From Martelella sp. HB161492 (GTDB taxonomy: Bacteria > Pseudomonadota > Alphaproteobacteria > Rhizobiales > Rhizobiaceae), in contig NZ_JAATVV010000003.1 in assembly GCF_013184775.1 (NCBI RefSeq), positions 62,001-126,000 on the forward strand: a stretch of 64,000 nucleotides of DNA, read 5' to 3'. The translations under genes were made by a program, and so were the position numbers. Under the pieces are notes generated by a model, which saw nothing but the letters and a program-made list of their open reading frames with translations, searched no databases and was not told the DNA's origin. The stretch's first letter is position 1. Every line of letters begins with the position of its first letter. This document shows positions 44,518-55,739 of the stretch, one piece after another.

Positions 44518-46473
44518 TCAGAAGCTTTGCCCGATACCCGCATAGATACCGTAACTGTCGCCGCCGGAATAGCGGTCAAGCGGCAAGGCGATGTCGAGAC
44601 GCAACGGACCGAAGCCGGTCAGATAGCGCAGACCGATACCGGCAGATGAGCGGATGTCGCTGAAATCGGGAAACTGCTTGTCCGAGACATCGGTCGCATC
44701 AAAGAAGGGAACCAGCTGAATTGAGTCCGTAATTCCCACCCGCGCTTCGACATTGGCCATGACATAGGAGCGTCCGCCGGTTTCCTGGCCGGCGCTGTTG
44801 CGCGGCGAAATGCTTTTATAGGCATAGCCGCGCACCGTGCCGCCGCCACCGGAGTAAAAGCGGCTGGTCGCAGCGATGTCCTTCAGGCTGTCGCCGCCGA
44901 AAATACTGCCCGCACCGAGCCGTCCGGCCAGCACGAAACGGTCATTGTCGTCCAGCGACAGATAGCTCGAACCCACCGCATTGAGGCTGCCGTAAAGCGT
45001 GTCATTGAGAAAGTCATAGCCGGGCTCGACCGATGACAGGAAATAGACGCCGCTGGTCGGGTTCAGCGCATCATTGCGCGAATCGCGGTCAAAGGAGACC
45101 GGGGTCGAGAAGGTCAGATAATTGTTGGTGCCGAAAGCATCCTCGATATTGGAAAAGGTCGTATCGGCGGAGGCCGTGACGGTGTTGGCCTCCGTCAGCT
45201 TCAATGCATAGGTCAGGTCCGCCGTCGTATAGAAGGCACTGTAAGGATCGGGGTTGTCCGTGCCGGTCTTGATCGAGGCCGAAAGCGTTCCGTCGGGCGA
45301 AAAGGCGCCCGGACGGGTAAAGACCAGACCTGTTTCAAGATCGAGATCGCTGAAGCTGGAGGCCGCTCCAATCCGGGAAACCGAAGCCTCAAGCTTCAGC
45401 CCTTCGGCATGGCCGAAGAGATTGCGATGCCCCCAATAGCCGCTGAGGCCGAGGCCGTCGATCGAAGAGACCTGTCCGCCAAGGCCATAATAGCGGAACT
45501 TGCCGTCCTTGACATGGACTGTGGTCGGCAACTGACCGTTGGCATCCAGCGCGTCAGCCGTTGCGATATTGACGCTCGAGAATGTCTTCAGCGAGCGCAA
45601 CCGGTTGGCGGCCTTGGTCAGCGTTTCCGGTGAATAGGGTTCGCCTGCCTTCAATTTCGAATAGGTGCGGATGAAATCGGGATCGACGGCCGACTTGCCG
45701 TCAATGGCGATCGGGCCAAGATTGGCCTTCGGGCCGGCGGTTGCCGCGATCGTCACGTCAATTGTCGAATTGGCATGGTCGGCGATCACATCGCGCTTGG
45801 TGATCTCGGCAAAGGGGTGGCCCTGCTTGTGCAGTGTGTTGCTGATCGTCGAGGCGGCCTGAAGGATCAGGGTGGAGTTGGCCGGTTCACCGCGTTTGAG
45901 GCCAAGGGCATCGGCCTTGAACTGGCTTGCAGCGTCGTCAAGCGTGACATTGGCAAAGCTGAAACGGGGGCCCGCCATGATCTGGATGGTGACGGGAACA
46001 GTACCCGAATTGCCGAAATCAGGGACACCGGCAATGTCCGCAATCGGTTGGCCGGCGATGCTGATATTCACCAGGCCGCCATAATAGGCCATCTCGTAGA
46101 GGGCACCGACCAGAATCGGCAGATCGTCACGGGCCTTGACGACAACACCGAGATCGCCATCGACGGGATCGGACTGGTCAGCAATCAGCTGCGACCGGTT
46201 GCGCAGAAATTTTTCCAGTTCCGCATTGCCGCCCGTGATCGAAAAGGCGACCGAGTACCGGGTCGGATTCTGCATGTCGACCGCGGCGGTTTCCGCGCGG
46301 GGACCAAACAGATGGATGCCGAAAAGTGAAAATGCAGCAGCGCTTGATGCGGAAGAAAGGCACAGCAACAGGGCGAGGGCGGCCGTGATGGCACTGATGC
46401 CCGGACGTGGGGCCCTTGATGGCGGGCTGGTCTTTTTCAAACGGCTCGTCATTGACTGCTCTGCGGCGCGCAT
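44518..46473 (-). CDS. tamA: Translocation and assembly module subunit TamA (Omp85/BamA superfamily)
   Basis: 651 aa. Signal peptide region with a long n-region (hydrophobic ITAALALLLCLSSASSAAA, residues about 29-47), three POTRA-like domains (about 70-310), then a 16-strand type beta-barrel (Bac_surface_Ag) with GGGGTVRGYAYKSISP as part of the pore-lining region. The last residue is Phe (YAGIGQSF), the outer-membrane insertion signal. An in-frame ATG at 46452 is a possible start. It pairs with TamB downstream. Confidence 0.95.
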   Translation of the reverse strand: MRAAEQSMTSRLKKTSPPSRAPRPGISAITAALALLLCLSSASSAAAFSLFGIHLFGPRAETAAVDMQNPTRYSVAFSITGGNAELEKFLRNRSQLIADQSDPVDGDLGVVVKARDDLPILVGALYEMAYYGGLVNISIAGQPIADIAGVPDFGNSGTVPVTIQIMAGPRFSFANVTLDDAASQFKADALGLKRGEPANSTLILQAASTISNTLHKQGHPFAEITKRDVIADHANSTIDVTIAATAGPKANLGPIAIDGKSAVDPDFIRTYSKLKAGEPYSPETLTKAANRLRSLKTFSSVNIATADALDANGQLPTTVHVKDGKFRYYGLGGQVSSIDGLGLSGYWGHRNLFGHAEGLKLEASVSRIGAASSFSDLDLETGLVFTRPGAFSPDGTLSASIKTGTDNPDPYSAFYTTADLTYALKLTEANTVTASADTTFSNIEDAFGTNNYLTFSTPVSFDRDSRNDALNPTSGVYFLSSVEPGYDFLNDTLYGSLNAVGSSYLSLDDNDRFVLAGRLGAGSIFGGDSLKDIAATSRFYSGGGGTVRGYAYKSISPRNSAGQETGGRSYVMANVEARVGITDSIQLVPFFDATDVSDKQFPDFSDIRSSAGIGLRYLTGFGPLRLDIALPLDRYSGGDSYGIYAGIGQSF

Positions 46474-46680
46474 ATTCTCACATCATTCCTGATAGCATAA
46501 ATTGTGCCGCAGCCCACTGAAACAATATACCTAAGATAAAAGAGAGTTAACCAAAGGTAACCATCGAAGTAAGCCAATGCCTCTCCGCCGCAACCATAAA
46601 CAATAAATCCGAAGCGGTCGCTGCCGCTCCGGACTTTTTCTGAAACCGGCTATCCTGTCTCCGGGACAGCGTGCTTGCGC

Positions 46681-46962
46681 TTACCGGTGATAACCGGGCG
46701 GGCAGGCATCCTTGTACTGGCGGCCATAGCGGTCACGGTAGTAGCACTGGTTATTGCTGCCGACAGCGTTGCCGATCAGCGCACCGGCTGCCGTGCCGAG
46801 TGCCGCGCCGGCAAGCGTGCCGCCAACGCTGCCGTCGGAGACGGCCATGCCCACCAAGGCACCGCTACCGGCACCGATAGCCGCCCCTTCCTGGGTGGGC
46901 GAGCAGGCGGATGCTGCAATAGCAGCGGCGCCAACCAACAGTCCTGCGATAACTCTCTTCAT
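46681..46962 (-). CDS. Small glycine-zipper lipoprotein (YMGG-like)
   Basis: 93 aa from ATG 46960-46962 with GAGGG 5 nt upstream; codons further upstream are not conserved. A lipoprotein signal ends at the lipobox-like AASAC (Cys20). The mature part has Gly-zipper repeats (GAAIGAGSGALVGMAVSDGS, then GGTLAGAALGTAAGALIGNA) of the type that inserts into or spans membranes, and a Cys/Tyr-rich C-terminus (QCYYRDRYGRQYKDACPPGY). It is probably an outer-membrane lipoprotein; function unknown. Confidence 0.88.
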   Translation of the reverse strand: MKRVIAGLLVGAAAIAASACSPTQEGAAIGAGSGALVGMAVSDGSVGGTLAGAALGTAAGALIGNAVGSNNQCYYRDRYGRQYKDACPPGYHR

Positions 46963-47454
46963 CTGATCCCTCACTTGTGAAGCGGTCAATTCAACCCCCT
47001 GCCAACGCTGAAGCCGTTTCCGGGCCCGTATTGTTGCGGAATCGGCTGAATGCAGCACCAAGGATAAGGCATTTGCCTGAAGAAAAAAGTGCAAAGACGC
47101 CTCTGGCGCAATCTGTTCAGGCTTCTGTATCAATTTTGTCGGGCTTGTGCCTGTCTTGCGTCAATCTGCCGCCCCTGCCGGTCAGGTGCCGGCTGGCTAT
47201 CAAATAGCAAGTCTATACAATGACTTCGAAATATGCGCCTGGCCGTGCAGGCCATGCCGCGCTGGGAAATAGAATTTCGCCATGCTTGATCTCGATCAAG
47301 AATGACCAAGCCCTGTTGCGTGTAGAGCCTTATTGGAATAATTCAAATTAGGCTTTGCCAATATGAGAAGCCGGACCATCGAAGTGCCCGGCTAGTTGAT
47401 GCGTCTGCCGCCCGGATTAAAACAACGGCGATGACGCTCGGGAGCACTTGAGTG
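46963..47454. other. 492-bp intergenic region upstream of hemA
   Basis: No supported gene. It holds the lipoprotein promoter on one side and the hemA promoter with an FNR box on the other. Confidence 0.5.
47286..47299 (+). promoter_or_regulatory. FNR/FixK/FnrL box upstream of hemA
   Basis: TTGAT-CTCG-ATCAA is a perfect match to the TTGATNNNNATCAA anaerobox, centred 163 bp before the hemA start codon. Control of hemA by FnrL or FixK/FnrN is established in Rhodobacter and rhizobia. If it acts from about -41 the start of transcription would be near 47334. Confidence 0.8.
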
Positions 47455-48669
47455 ATGGATTTCGAAGCATTCTTCAAAAGCGAACTCGACGGTTTGCACG
47501 ACGAAGGTCGATATCGCGTTTTTGCCGAACTGAAACGGCATCGCGGTGAATTTCCCCGCGCCACCCGGTTCAAGGATGGCGTTGCATCCGATGTCACCGT
47601 CTGGTGTTCGAACGACTATCTCGGCATGGGGCAGAACCCGGTCGTGATCGAGGCGATGAAGGAAGCAATTGATGCCTGCGGCGCCGGCGCCGGCGGCACG
47701 CGCAATATTTCCGGTACCAATTACTATCATGTCCTGTTGGAGCGGGAACTGGCCGATCTTCACGGCAAGGATGCGGCGCTGATCTTCACCTCCGGCTATG
47801 TCTCGAACTGGGCGACACTTGGCACGCTCGGCCAGAAGATCCCCGGTCTGATCATCTTTTCCGACGCGCTCAATCACGCTTCGATGATTGAGGGCATCCG
47901 TCACGGCAAGTGTCCCCGCGTGATCTTCAAGCACAATGACCTTGAAGATCTCGAAGCCAAGCTGAAGGCAGCTGATCCCGATGCGCCGAAGCTGATTGCG
48001 TTTGAATCCGTCTATTCCATGGATGGCGATATTGCGCCGATCAAGGAACTCTGTGATCTCGCCGACAAATATGGCGCCATGACCTATCTCGACGAGGTTC
48101 ATGCCGTCGGCATGTATGGTCCGCGCGGTGGTGGCGTGGCTGAACGCGAAGGCCTGATGGACCGGCTGACGATGATCGAAGGCACGCTTGGCAAGGCCTT
48201 CGGGGTCATGGGCGGTTATGTTACCGGCTCGCAGGCACTGATCGATTTCGTCCGCTCCTTCGCCTCCGGCTTCATCTTCACGACAGCGCTGCCGCCGTCA
48301 CTGGCAGCTGGCGCCGTTGCCTCGATCCGCCATCTGAAGCAAAGCCAGATGGAGCGCGCCCGCCATCAGGAGCGTGTCCACTGTCTTCGCACAAGGCTGG
48401 ATGCCCGCGGCATCCCGCATATGGCCAATCCGAGCCATATCGTCCCGGTCATGGTCGGTGATGCGGCCAAGTGCAAATGGATCTCCGACATCCTGCTGGA
48501 TCAGTTCGGTATCTATGTCCAGCCGATCAACTATCCGACGGTGCCGCGCAAGACCGAGCGCCTGCGTTTCACGCCGACGCCGCTGCATTCCGATGCCGAT
48601 ATCGATCATCTGGTCGAGGCGCTGCACAGCCTTTGGTCCCAGTGTGCACTGGCGCGCGCTGTCGCCTGA
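47455..48669 (+). CDS. hemA: 5-aminolevulinate synthase
   Basis: 404 aa from ATG 47455 (a GTG directly before it is possible), with GGGAG 10 nt upstream. The enzyme condenses glycine and succinyl-CoA to ALA, the first step of tetrapyrrole synthesis in alphaproteobacteria. The PLP lysine lies in [14 protein letters not shown]; other signatures are [32 protein letters not shown] and [14 protein letters not shown]. Single gene with an FNR box upstream and a terminator after it. Confidence 0.98.
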   Translation: MDFEAFFKSELDGLHDEGRYRVFAELKRHRGEFPRATRFKDGVASDVTVWCSNDYLGMGQNPVVIEAMKEAIDACGAGAGGTRNISGTNYYHVLLERELADLHGKDAALIFTSGYVSNWATLGTLGQKIPGLIIFSDALNHASMIEGIRHGKCPRVIFKHNDLEDLEAKLKAADPDAPKLIAFESVYSMDGDIAPIKELCDLADKYGAMTYLDEVHAVGMYGPRGGGVAEREGLMDRLTMIEGTLGKAFGVMGGYVTGSQALIDFVRSFASGFIFTTALPPSLAAGAVASIRHLKQSQMERARHQERVHCLRTRLDARGIPHMANPSHIVPVMVGDAAKCKWISDILLDQFGIYVQPINYPTVPRKTERLRFTPTPLHSDADIDHLVEALHSLWSQCALARAVA

Positions 48670-48696
48670 CGCCGCCGAGAGCAAAAATCTTTCTGA

Positions 48697-48726
48697 AAAC
48701 GGGTCGCATTTGCGGCCCGTTTTTCT
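48697..48726 (+). terminator. hemA terminator
   Basis: Stem AAAACGGGTCGC pairing with GCGGCCCGTTTT (one bulge) followed by TT, about 28 bp after the hemA stop. Confidence 0.75.
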
Positions 48727-48804
48727 TTGCGGTTCCGGTGCCTGACTGCTTTGCTGGACTCAAACTGAATTGATTCTACGGACCTATTCCACGGAGTGAC
48801 CTCT

Positions 48805-49923
48805 ATGTCTTTTGAAACGCGGCTCGACGCGGTGATTGATGATGCGATCGCGCAGAAGCGCATTGTCGGTGCGACGGTTCTGTTTGCGCGTGGCGGCGAG
48901 CTGCTGTTTCAGCGCGCCGCCGGCTTTGCCGATCGCGAGGCGGGTGCGCCGGCAGCGCCTGATACGATCTACCGGCTGGCATCCGTCACCAAGCCGGTTG
49001 TTGCAACGACGGCGCTTGCCATGGTCGATGCCGGAATGATCGCGCTCGATGACAGGGTTTGCGATCTCTTGCCGTGGTTCCAGCCGAAGGGCCCGGATGG
49101 CGCTCCGGCGGATATCCGCATCCGCCATCTTCTGACGCATACATCGGGCCTTGATTACACGGGTGGCGCTGCCTTTCTGCCCAAGGGCGAGGCGGCCAAT
49201 AGCGGGTTGACGGATACTGATCTTGGCTTTGAGGAAAATTTCGCCCGTCTGAACGATGTGCCGCTCAATTTCGCGCCCGGTTCGGCCTGGGCCTATTCGG
49301 TGGCGATCGATATTCTCGGGGCGCTGATTGCCCACATCACCGGCGAGACGCTGGAAGCGGCGGTGGTGAAATATGTCACCGGTCCGCTCGGCATGACAGA
49401 TACGCGCTTTTCGGTGACGGATGAGGCCCGCCTGGCAACGCCCTATGCCGATCACAAGCCGGAACCTGTGAAAATGCGACGTCTTCACAGCGTTGCCGAT
49501 CGCTATGATCAGCTATATGCCTTTTCTCCGGGGCGGATTTTCAACCCGAAGGCCTTCCAGTCCGGCGGCGCTGGGATGGCAGGCACGGCCGGTGATCTGC
49601 TGAGCCTGCTGTCAAGTTATGTCTTGCCGTCTTCGACGCTGCTGAAACCGGAAACGGCCCGGTCGGCATTGCAGAACCAGACAGCGCCGGAAGCCGTCGG
49701 ACCGGGCACAGGGTTTGGTTTTATCGGCTCGGTGGTGACCAATGCAGCGGCAAACGGCAAGAACCTGCCCGATGGGGCGGTCACCTGGGGTGGGGTCTAT
49801 GGCAATTGCTGGTCCATTGATCCCACAAGCGGCACCGTCGGCGTCATCATGACCAATACGGCGATGGAAGGCTGCAATGGCGCCTTCCCGGATGATATCT
49901 GGAAAGCCTTCTACTCCGCCTGA
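48805..49923 (+). CDS. Serine hydrolase, beta-lactamase/esterase family
   Basis: 372 aa from ATG 48805 with GGAG upstream (GTG 48796 is an alternative). The class C-like fold is shown by RLASVTKPVVAT with the SxxK nucleophile motif (SVTK), the Tyr motif WAYSVAIDILGALI (Y-S-V), and the third-motif region VTWGGVYGN. No signal peptide is visible, so it is probably a cytoplasmic esterase (EstB-like) rather than a true beta-lactamase. Its 3' end overlaps that of dxr by 13 bp. Confidence 0.9.
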   Translation: MSFETRLDAVIDDAIAQKRIVGATVLFARGGELLFQRAAGFADREAGAPAAPDTIYRLASVTKPVVATTALAMVDAGMIALDDRVCDLLPWFQPKGPDGAPADIRIRHLLTHTSGLDYTGGAAFLPKGEAANSGLTDTDLGFEENFARLNDVPLNFAPGSAWAYSVAIDILGALIAHITGETLEAAVVKYVTGPLGMTDTRFSVTDEARLATPYADHKPEPVKMRRLHSVADRYDQLYAFSPGRIFNPKAFQSGGAGMAGTAGDLLSLLSSYVLPSSTLLKPETARSALQNQTAPEAVGPGTGFGFIGSVVTNAAANGKNLPDGAVTWGGVYGNCWSIDPTSGTVGVIMTNTAMEGCNGAFPDDIWKAFYSA

Positions 49924-51083
49924 GCCGTCAGATAATCCGTGGCGCGGCGACGCGCCTCGGCATCGGCGGCATAGATATCCTCGATCGAAGCGGCGGCTGG
50001 CAGGGACTGAGTCGCATCCATCACCTGGCCGGTGATCTCGGCCATTTCGAGAAAGCCACAGCGCCCGGCGATAAAGGCTTCAAGCGCGACTTCCTTGGCC
50101 GCGTTCAGCACCGCACCCTGCAATCCGCCACGTTCCATGGCTTTGCGGGCGAGACCGAGCGCGGGAAAGCGCGTAGCATCCGGTGCCTCGAAATCAAGCC
50201 GCGCAAGCCTGGCGAAATCCAGTCGCTCGACCGAGAGTGACGGGCGGGCGGGATAGGCAAGGGCGTAGCCGATTGCAGTGCGCATGTCGGGGCTGCCGAG
50301 CTGCGCCAGCACCGAGCCGTCCGCATAGCCGACCATGGAATGGATGATCGATTGCGGGTGAACGATCACCTCGACCTGATCCGGACGGAGGCGGAACAGA
50401 TGCATCGCCTCGATCATCTCCAGCGCCTTGTTGAACATCGAGGCGCTGTCGATCGAGATCTTCAGCCCCATCGACCAGTTGGGATGCGCCCGTGCCGTGG
50501 CGGCATCGACATTGCGCATTTCCGCAAGGCTTTTCGTGCGGAACGGACCACCCGATGCGGTGATGATGACCCGCTCGAGCGCCTTGCGCTGGTTTTCCTC
50601 CAGCACCTGGAAGATGGCGGAATGCTCACTGTCGACGGGTATGAGCCGGCCTCCGCCATCGGCAACCGCCTGCATGAACAGCGGCCCGGCCGAGACGAGG
50701 CATTCCTTGTTGGCAAGGGCGATATCGGCGCCGGCCTTTGCTGCGGCAAGGGCGGGCTTCAGGCCGGCGGTGCCGACAATGGCGGCCATGACGATATCAT
50801 TATCCATGGCGGCGGCCTCCATCAGGCCGGTCTCGCCAGCCATGGCGGTGACGGCGCTGCCGGAAAGGGCCTCCTTCAGCGCTGCATAGCGCTCAGGATC
50901 CGCAGTGACAGCGGCTTTGGCACCGTGTCTGATGGCGGATGCCGCCAGCGCATCGATATTGGAATGACCGGTGATGGCGGTGACCTCAAAACGTTCTTTG
51001 CCGCCAAGCTGATCGATAACATCGAGTGTATTGATGCCGATGGATCCGGTTGCACCGAAAATCGCAATGCGTCGCTGTGTCAT
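49911..51083 (-). CDS. dxr: 1-deoxy-D-xylulose 5-phosphate reductoisomerase
   Basis: 390 aa. NADPH-binding motif GATGSIGINTLDVI at residues 9-22; LANKECLVSAGPLF, VDSEHSAIFQ and ITASGGPFR are the catalytic and metal-binding regions of Dxr; the C-terminal four-helix domain is complete. It makes MEP, the committed step of the non-mevalonate isoprenoid pathway, and feeds ubiquinone side-chain synthesis. It stands alone, not in the cdsA-dxr-rseP cluster seen in many proteobacteria. Confidence 0.96.
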   Translation of the reverse strand: MTQRRIAIFGATGSIGINTLDVIDQLGGKERFEVTAITGHSNIDALAASAIRHGAKAAVTADPERYAALKEALSGSAVTAMAGETGLMEAAAMDNDIVMAAIVGTAGLKPALAAAKAGADIALANKECLVSAGPLFMQAVADGGGRLIPVDSEHSAIFQVLEENQRKALERVIITASGGPFRTKSLAEMRNVDAATARAHPNWSMGLKISIDSASMFNKALEMIEAMHLFRLRPDQVEVIVHPQSIIHSMVGYADGSVLAQLGSPDMRTAIGYALAYPARPSLSVERLDFARLARLDFEAPDATRFPALGLARKAMERGGLQGAVLNAAKEVALEAFIAGRCGFLEMAEITGQVMDATQSLPAAASIEDIYAADAEARRRATDYLTAQAE

Positions 51084-51362
51084 GATCAGAAACTAAAACC
51101 TTCAAAATCTGTCGCTGATGGCCTAGCCCAAAAGACGGACGAACAACAGCTCTGTCTTTGATCTTTGCCGTTGTCTGGAAGCATTTTGCCCGGATTTGAC
51201 ATGATATTTTGGGCGCCGAGCGGGGCCGGGCTATGTCGGACTTGATAGAGGGACTGGAAAATCTGGCAGTGAACGACTATCACTGACCGGCAGGTGTGGC
51301 CTTTCTTGAAAAGGATTTCCACCGGTCTATGAACAGCAATCATGTGGGCAGGGAAACGGGTG

Positions 51363-52244
51363 ATGGTCGAGGCAATCAAGCGCATCGGGGTTATCGGCGC
51401 GGGTTCAATGGGATGCGGCGTTGCCCATGTCTGCGCTGCAGCCGGCTATGACGTGCAGCTGATCGATCAGAACATGGAGCAGATCGAACGCGGGTTGGCG
51501 ACGATCAACGGCAATCTTGCGCGGCAGGTTTCCAGCGGCAAGCTGTCCGACGGCGACCGCAAGAAGGCCCTGTCGCGGATTACCGGTTCTGCCGATCTTC
51601 AGGATCTAGCCTCCTGCGATCTCGTGCTTGAAGCGATTACCGAGGAAGAGGATGCCAAGCGCAAGCTGTGGCAGAAGATCTGCCCGATCCTGAAGCCGGA
51701 AGCGCTGCTGGCGACCAATACTTCCACCTTTTCGATCACCCGCCTTGCTGCCGTCACCGATCGGCCGGAACGCTTCATGGGCGTGCATTTCATGAACCCG
51801 GCACCGGTGATGGATCTGGTCGAGCTGGTGCGCGGCATTGCCACCGACGAGGCGACCTATGAGACCGCCAAGGCCTTCGTCACCTCGCTCGGCAAGACCC
51901 CGACCGTGTCGGAAGATTTCCCCGCCTTCATCGTCAACCGCATTCTGCTGCCGATGATCAACGAGGCGATCTATGTCCTTTATGAAGGCGTCGGTTCGGT
52001 GGATTCCATCGATACGGCGATGAAACTCGGCGCGCGCCACCCGATGGGGCCGCTGGAGCTTGCGGATTTCATCGGACTCGATACCTGCCTTGCCATCATG
52101 CAGAACCTCTATGAAGGTCTGTCCGACGGCAAATACCGGCCCTGTCCGCTGCTGGTCAAATATGTCGATGCCGGCTGGCTCGGCCGTAAATCCGGCCGCG
52201 GCTTTTATGATTATCGCGGCGATGAGCCGGTGCCGACCCGATAA
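51363..52244 (+). CDS. 3-hydroxyacyl-CoA (3-hydroxybutyryl-CoA) dehydrogenase
   Basis: 293 aa from ATG 51363 (MVEAIKRIGVIGAGSMGCGV). NAD motif GVIGAGSMGCGVAHVC; catalytic His-Glu in MGVHFMNPAPVMDLVELVRG; the C-terminal helical domain has FIVNRILLPMINEAIYVLYE and GPLELADFIGLDTCLAI. It oxidises (S)-3-hydroxybutyryl-CoA to acetoacetyl-CoA in beta-oxidation or butanoate/PHB metabolism. Single-domain, so not a fused FadB. Convergent with cueR, 6 bp apart. Confidence 0.95.
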   Translation: MVEAIKRIGVIGAGSMGCGVAHVCAAAGYDVQLIDQNMEQIERGLATINGNLARQVSSGKLSDGDRKKALSRITGSADLQDLASCDLVLEAITEEEDAKRKLWQKICPILKPEALLATNTSTFSITRLAAVTDRPERFMGVHFMNPAPVMDLVELVRGIATDEATYETAKAFVTSLGKTPTVSEDFPAFIVNRILLPMINEAIYVLYEGVGSVDSIDTAMKLGARHPMGPLELADFIGLDTCLAIMQNLYEGLSDGKYRPCPLLVKYVDAGWLGRKSGRGFYDYRGDEPVPTR

Positions 52245-52250
52245 GCGCTG

Positions 52251-52658
52251 CTATTGCGCCGGAGCGCAGGATGGGCAGCCCGACAGCTCATCCAGGATCG
52301 GGCAGTCGGGACGGTTGTCGCCATGGCAATGGTCAGCGAGATGTCTGAGCGTCGCCTTCAGGCTTTGAAGCTTGGCAAGCTTTTCCTCGATCTCGGCAAT
52401 TTTGCTGAGCGCCAGGCGTTTCACCTCGGCGCTTTCCCGGCCGTCATCGTCATAAAGTGAGAGCAGCTGGCGGCATTCTTCCACGGAAAAACCGAGATCG
52501 CGGGCGCGGTGGATGAAGCCAAGCCGCTGGACATGGGATTGGGAATAATCGCGATAGCCGTTTTCAGCCCTGTCCGCGACGACGAGACCGATATCCTCAT
52601 AATAGCGGATGGTTTTGGCCGGTAGACCCGAGCGTTCCGCAGCATTGCCGATATTCAT
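52251..52658 (-). CDS. cueR: Copper-responsive MerR-family regulator (CueR/HmrR)
   Basis: 135 aa. N-terminal MerR helix-turn-helix (MNIGNAAERSGLPAKTIRYY), a long dimerisation helix, and the Cu(I)-binding loop HCHGDNRPDCPILDEL with the two cysteines spaced as in CueR; a third and fourth Cys follow (SGCPSCAPAQ). It activates copper efflux genes on Cu(I) binding. A matching operator lies in its own upstream region. No copA or copper chaperone gene is in the window. Confidence 0.93.
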   Translation of the reverse strand: MNIGNAAERSGLPAKTIRYYEDIGLVVADRAENGYRDYSQSHVQRLGFIHRARDLGFSVEECRQLLSLYDDDGRESAEVKRLALSKIAEIEEKLAKLQSLKATLRHLADHCHGDNRPDCPILDELSGCPSCAPAQ

Positions 52659-52671
52659 GACGCAGACTCCA

Positions 52672-52692
52672 ACATTCCAGTCCTGGGAATGT
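52672..52692 (-). promoter_or_regulatory. MerR-type operator upstream of cueR
   Basis: A perfect inverted repeat ACATTCC-N7-GGAATGT, 21 bp long, 13 bp before the cueR start codon. The layout (7-bp arms, 7-bp spacer) is that of a CueR-type dyad, suggesting autoregulation. Confidence 0.75.
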
Positions 52693-52712
52693 AGGCGCTT
52701 GGCCGATGCATT

Positions 52713-53579
52713 TCAATCGCCGGAGAGGGCGGTGCGCACCATTGCCGAGAGATCTTCATCGCCATGGCCTGCCTCAAGGCAATCGGCATAGCTTTTGCGG
52801 GCGGCGTCGATCGCCGGGGTGTCGATACCGAGACTGTCGGCGACCGCGGCAAACAGGGTGGCATCTTTCAGGGCGCCGGTAACGGGGAAGCCAACGGAGG
52901 TGTCCTGACCGAGAATACGCGGTGTCCGGCCCTTCAGCGCCGGTGAACCCGACGGGCTGGTCACGAGAATGTCCAGCATCTTCTCCACGCTGAGACCGGC
53001 TTTCTTGCCTGTCATCATCGCTTCCTTCAGCACTTCCCAATAGCCGCAGAGCATCATGTTGTTGACGATCTTGGCGGCAGCACCCGTGCCAAGCGATCCG
53101 GTGTGGTGAATGCGGTCGGAGAGCGTTTCGGCAACGGGCAGGAACCGGTCGAAATCGATCTTCGCGCCGCCGATATAAAGTCCGGCCTTGCCTGCCGCGA
53201 TCAGTTCCGGCCCACCGGAAATCGGCGCGTCGATGGCGGTGCCGCCCTTGGCCTTGATGGCGGCCGAGGCGTCGCGCAGCACGGTCGGGCTGACGGTGGA
53301 GGTTTCCACCACCAGCTTGCCGGGCAGCGAGGTCGCTGTCAGCGTGTCCAGCACGCCTTTCACCGCCTCGTCATTGATCAGCGAGGTGATGATGATATCG
53401 GCCTCGCGCGCCATGACGGTGAGCGAGCGGGCGACGGTGCCGCCGGTCTCGGCGGCCAGTGCATCCGGTACGCCGGAGCGGTTCCACAAAACGACGCTGA
53501 AGCCGTTTGCTGCGAGCCGTCTCGCCATGGCCGAACCCATCCGGCCCGTGCCGCAAATGCCGATTACCTCACCCGTCAT
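52713..53579 (-). CDS. NAD(P)-dependent oxidoreductase, 3-hydroxyisobutyrate dehydrogenase family
   Basis: 288 aa. Rossmann motif GICGTGRMGSAMARRLA at the N-terminus, substrate-binding DAPISGGPELIAAGK (the family's G-G loop) and the catalytic Lys in GTGAAAKIVNNMM. The family includes 3-hydroxyisobutyrate, tartronate semialdehyde and 6-phosphogluconate-like dehydrogenases. Substrate not determined. It lies 15 bp after prfC on the same strand. Confidence 0.9.
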   Translation of the reverse strand: MTGEVIGICGTGRMGSAMARRLAANGFSVVLWNRSGVPDALAAETGGTVARSLTVMAREADIIITSLINDEAVKGVLDTLTATSLPGKLVVETSTVSPTVLRDASAAIKAKGGTAIDAPISGGPELIAAGKAGLYIGGAKIDFDRFLPVAETLSDRIHHTGSLGTGAAAKIVNNMMLCGYWEVLKEAMMTGKKAGLSVEKMLDILVTSPSGSPALKGRTPRILGQDTSVGFPVTGALKDATLFAAVADSLGIDTPAIDAARKSYADCLEAGHGDEDLSAMVRTALSGD

Positions 53580-53594
53580 GCTGTCATCCTTCCG

Positions 53595-55178
<1,584 letters not shown>

Positions 55179-55271
55179 TTTGACAAAATCCTGTTAATTG
55201 GCCGCATATCTAGCGATTTCGGCCTGCATATGCAATTGACCCGTGACTTCGTGATGGCAAGAGTAAAATCC

Positions 55272-55736
55272 ATGAACAAGATGCTTGATGATTTACCCGC
55301 CCTGAAGCTGAAACGTCTCGACAATGCCGCAGGCATCGACCCGCCTGCCTACGAGACTTCCGGCTCTGCCGGCATGGACATCCGTGCCGCCATTGACGAA
55401 CCGCTGACGCTGGCGCCTGGCGCGCGCGCGCTGGTGCCGACCGGCTTCGTCTTTGAAATCCCGGAAGGCTTTGAGGCGCAGGTGCGCCCGCGCTCGGGCC
55501 TTGCGATCAAGAACGGCATTACCTGCCTCAACAGTCCCGGCACGATCGACAGCGACTATCGCGGTGAGGTCAAGGTCATCCTGATCAATCACGGTGATGC
55601 CGATTTCGTCATCGAGCGCGGCATGCGCATTGCCCAGATCGTGATTGCGCCGGTCACCCAGCTGAAGATCGCGCTTGTCAGCGACGTCACCGATACGCAG
55701 CGCGGTTCCGGCGGTTTCGGTTCCACCGGGGTCTGA
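55272..55736 (+). CDS. dut: Deoxyuridine 5'-triphosphate nucleotidohydrolase
   Basis: 154 aa from ATG 55272 (other in-frame ATGs at 55254 and 55281). Trimeric dUTPase motifs 1-5: [47 protein letters not shown] and [10 protein letters not shown]. It removes dUTP and makes dUMP for thymidylate synthesis. In many rhizobia dut follows coaBC after ubiB; here it stands next to prfC, with a methyltransferase gene 3 nt downstream. Confidence 0.95.
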   Translation: MNKMLDDLPALKLKRLDNAAGIDPPAYETSGSAGMDIRAAIDEPLTLAPGARALVPTGFVFEIPEGFEAQVRPRSGLAIKNGITCLNSPGTIDSDYRGEVKVILINHGDADFVIERGMRIAQIVIAPVTQLKIALVSDVTDTQRGSGGFGSTGV

Positions 55737-55739
55737 CGG

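Noticed and set aside
48805-49923. The serine hydrolase as an antibiotic-resistance beta-lactamase
   Set aside because: It lacks a signal peptide and the KTG-type third motif of periplasmic class C enzymes; it fits cytoplasmic esterases of the same fold.
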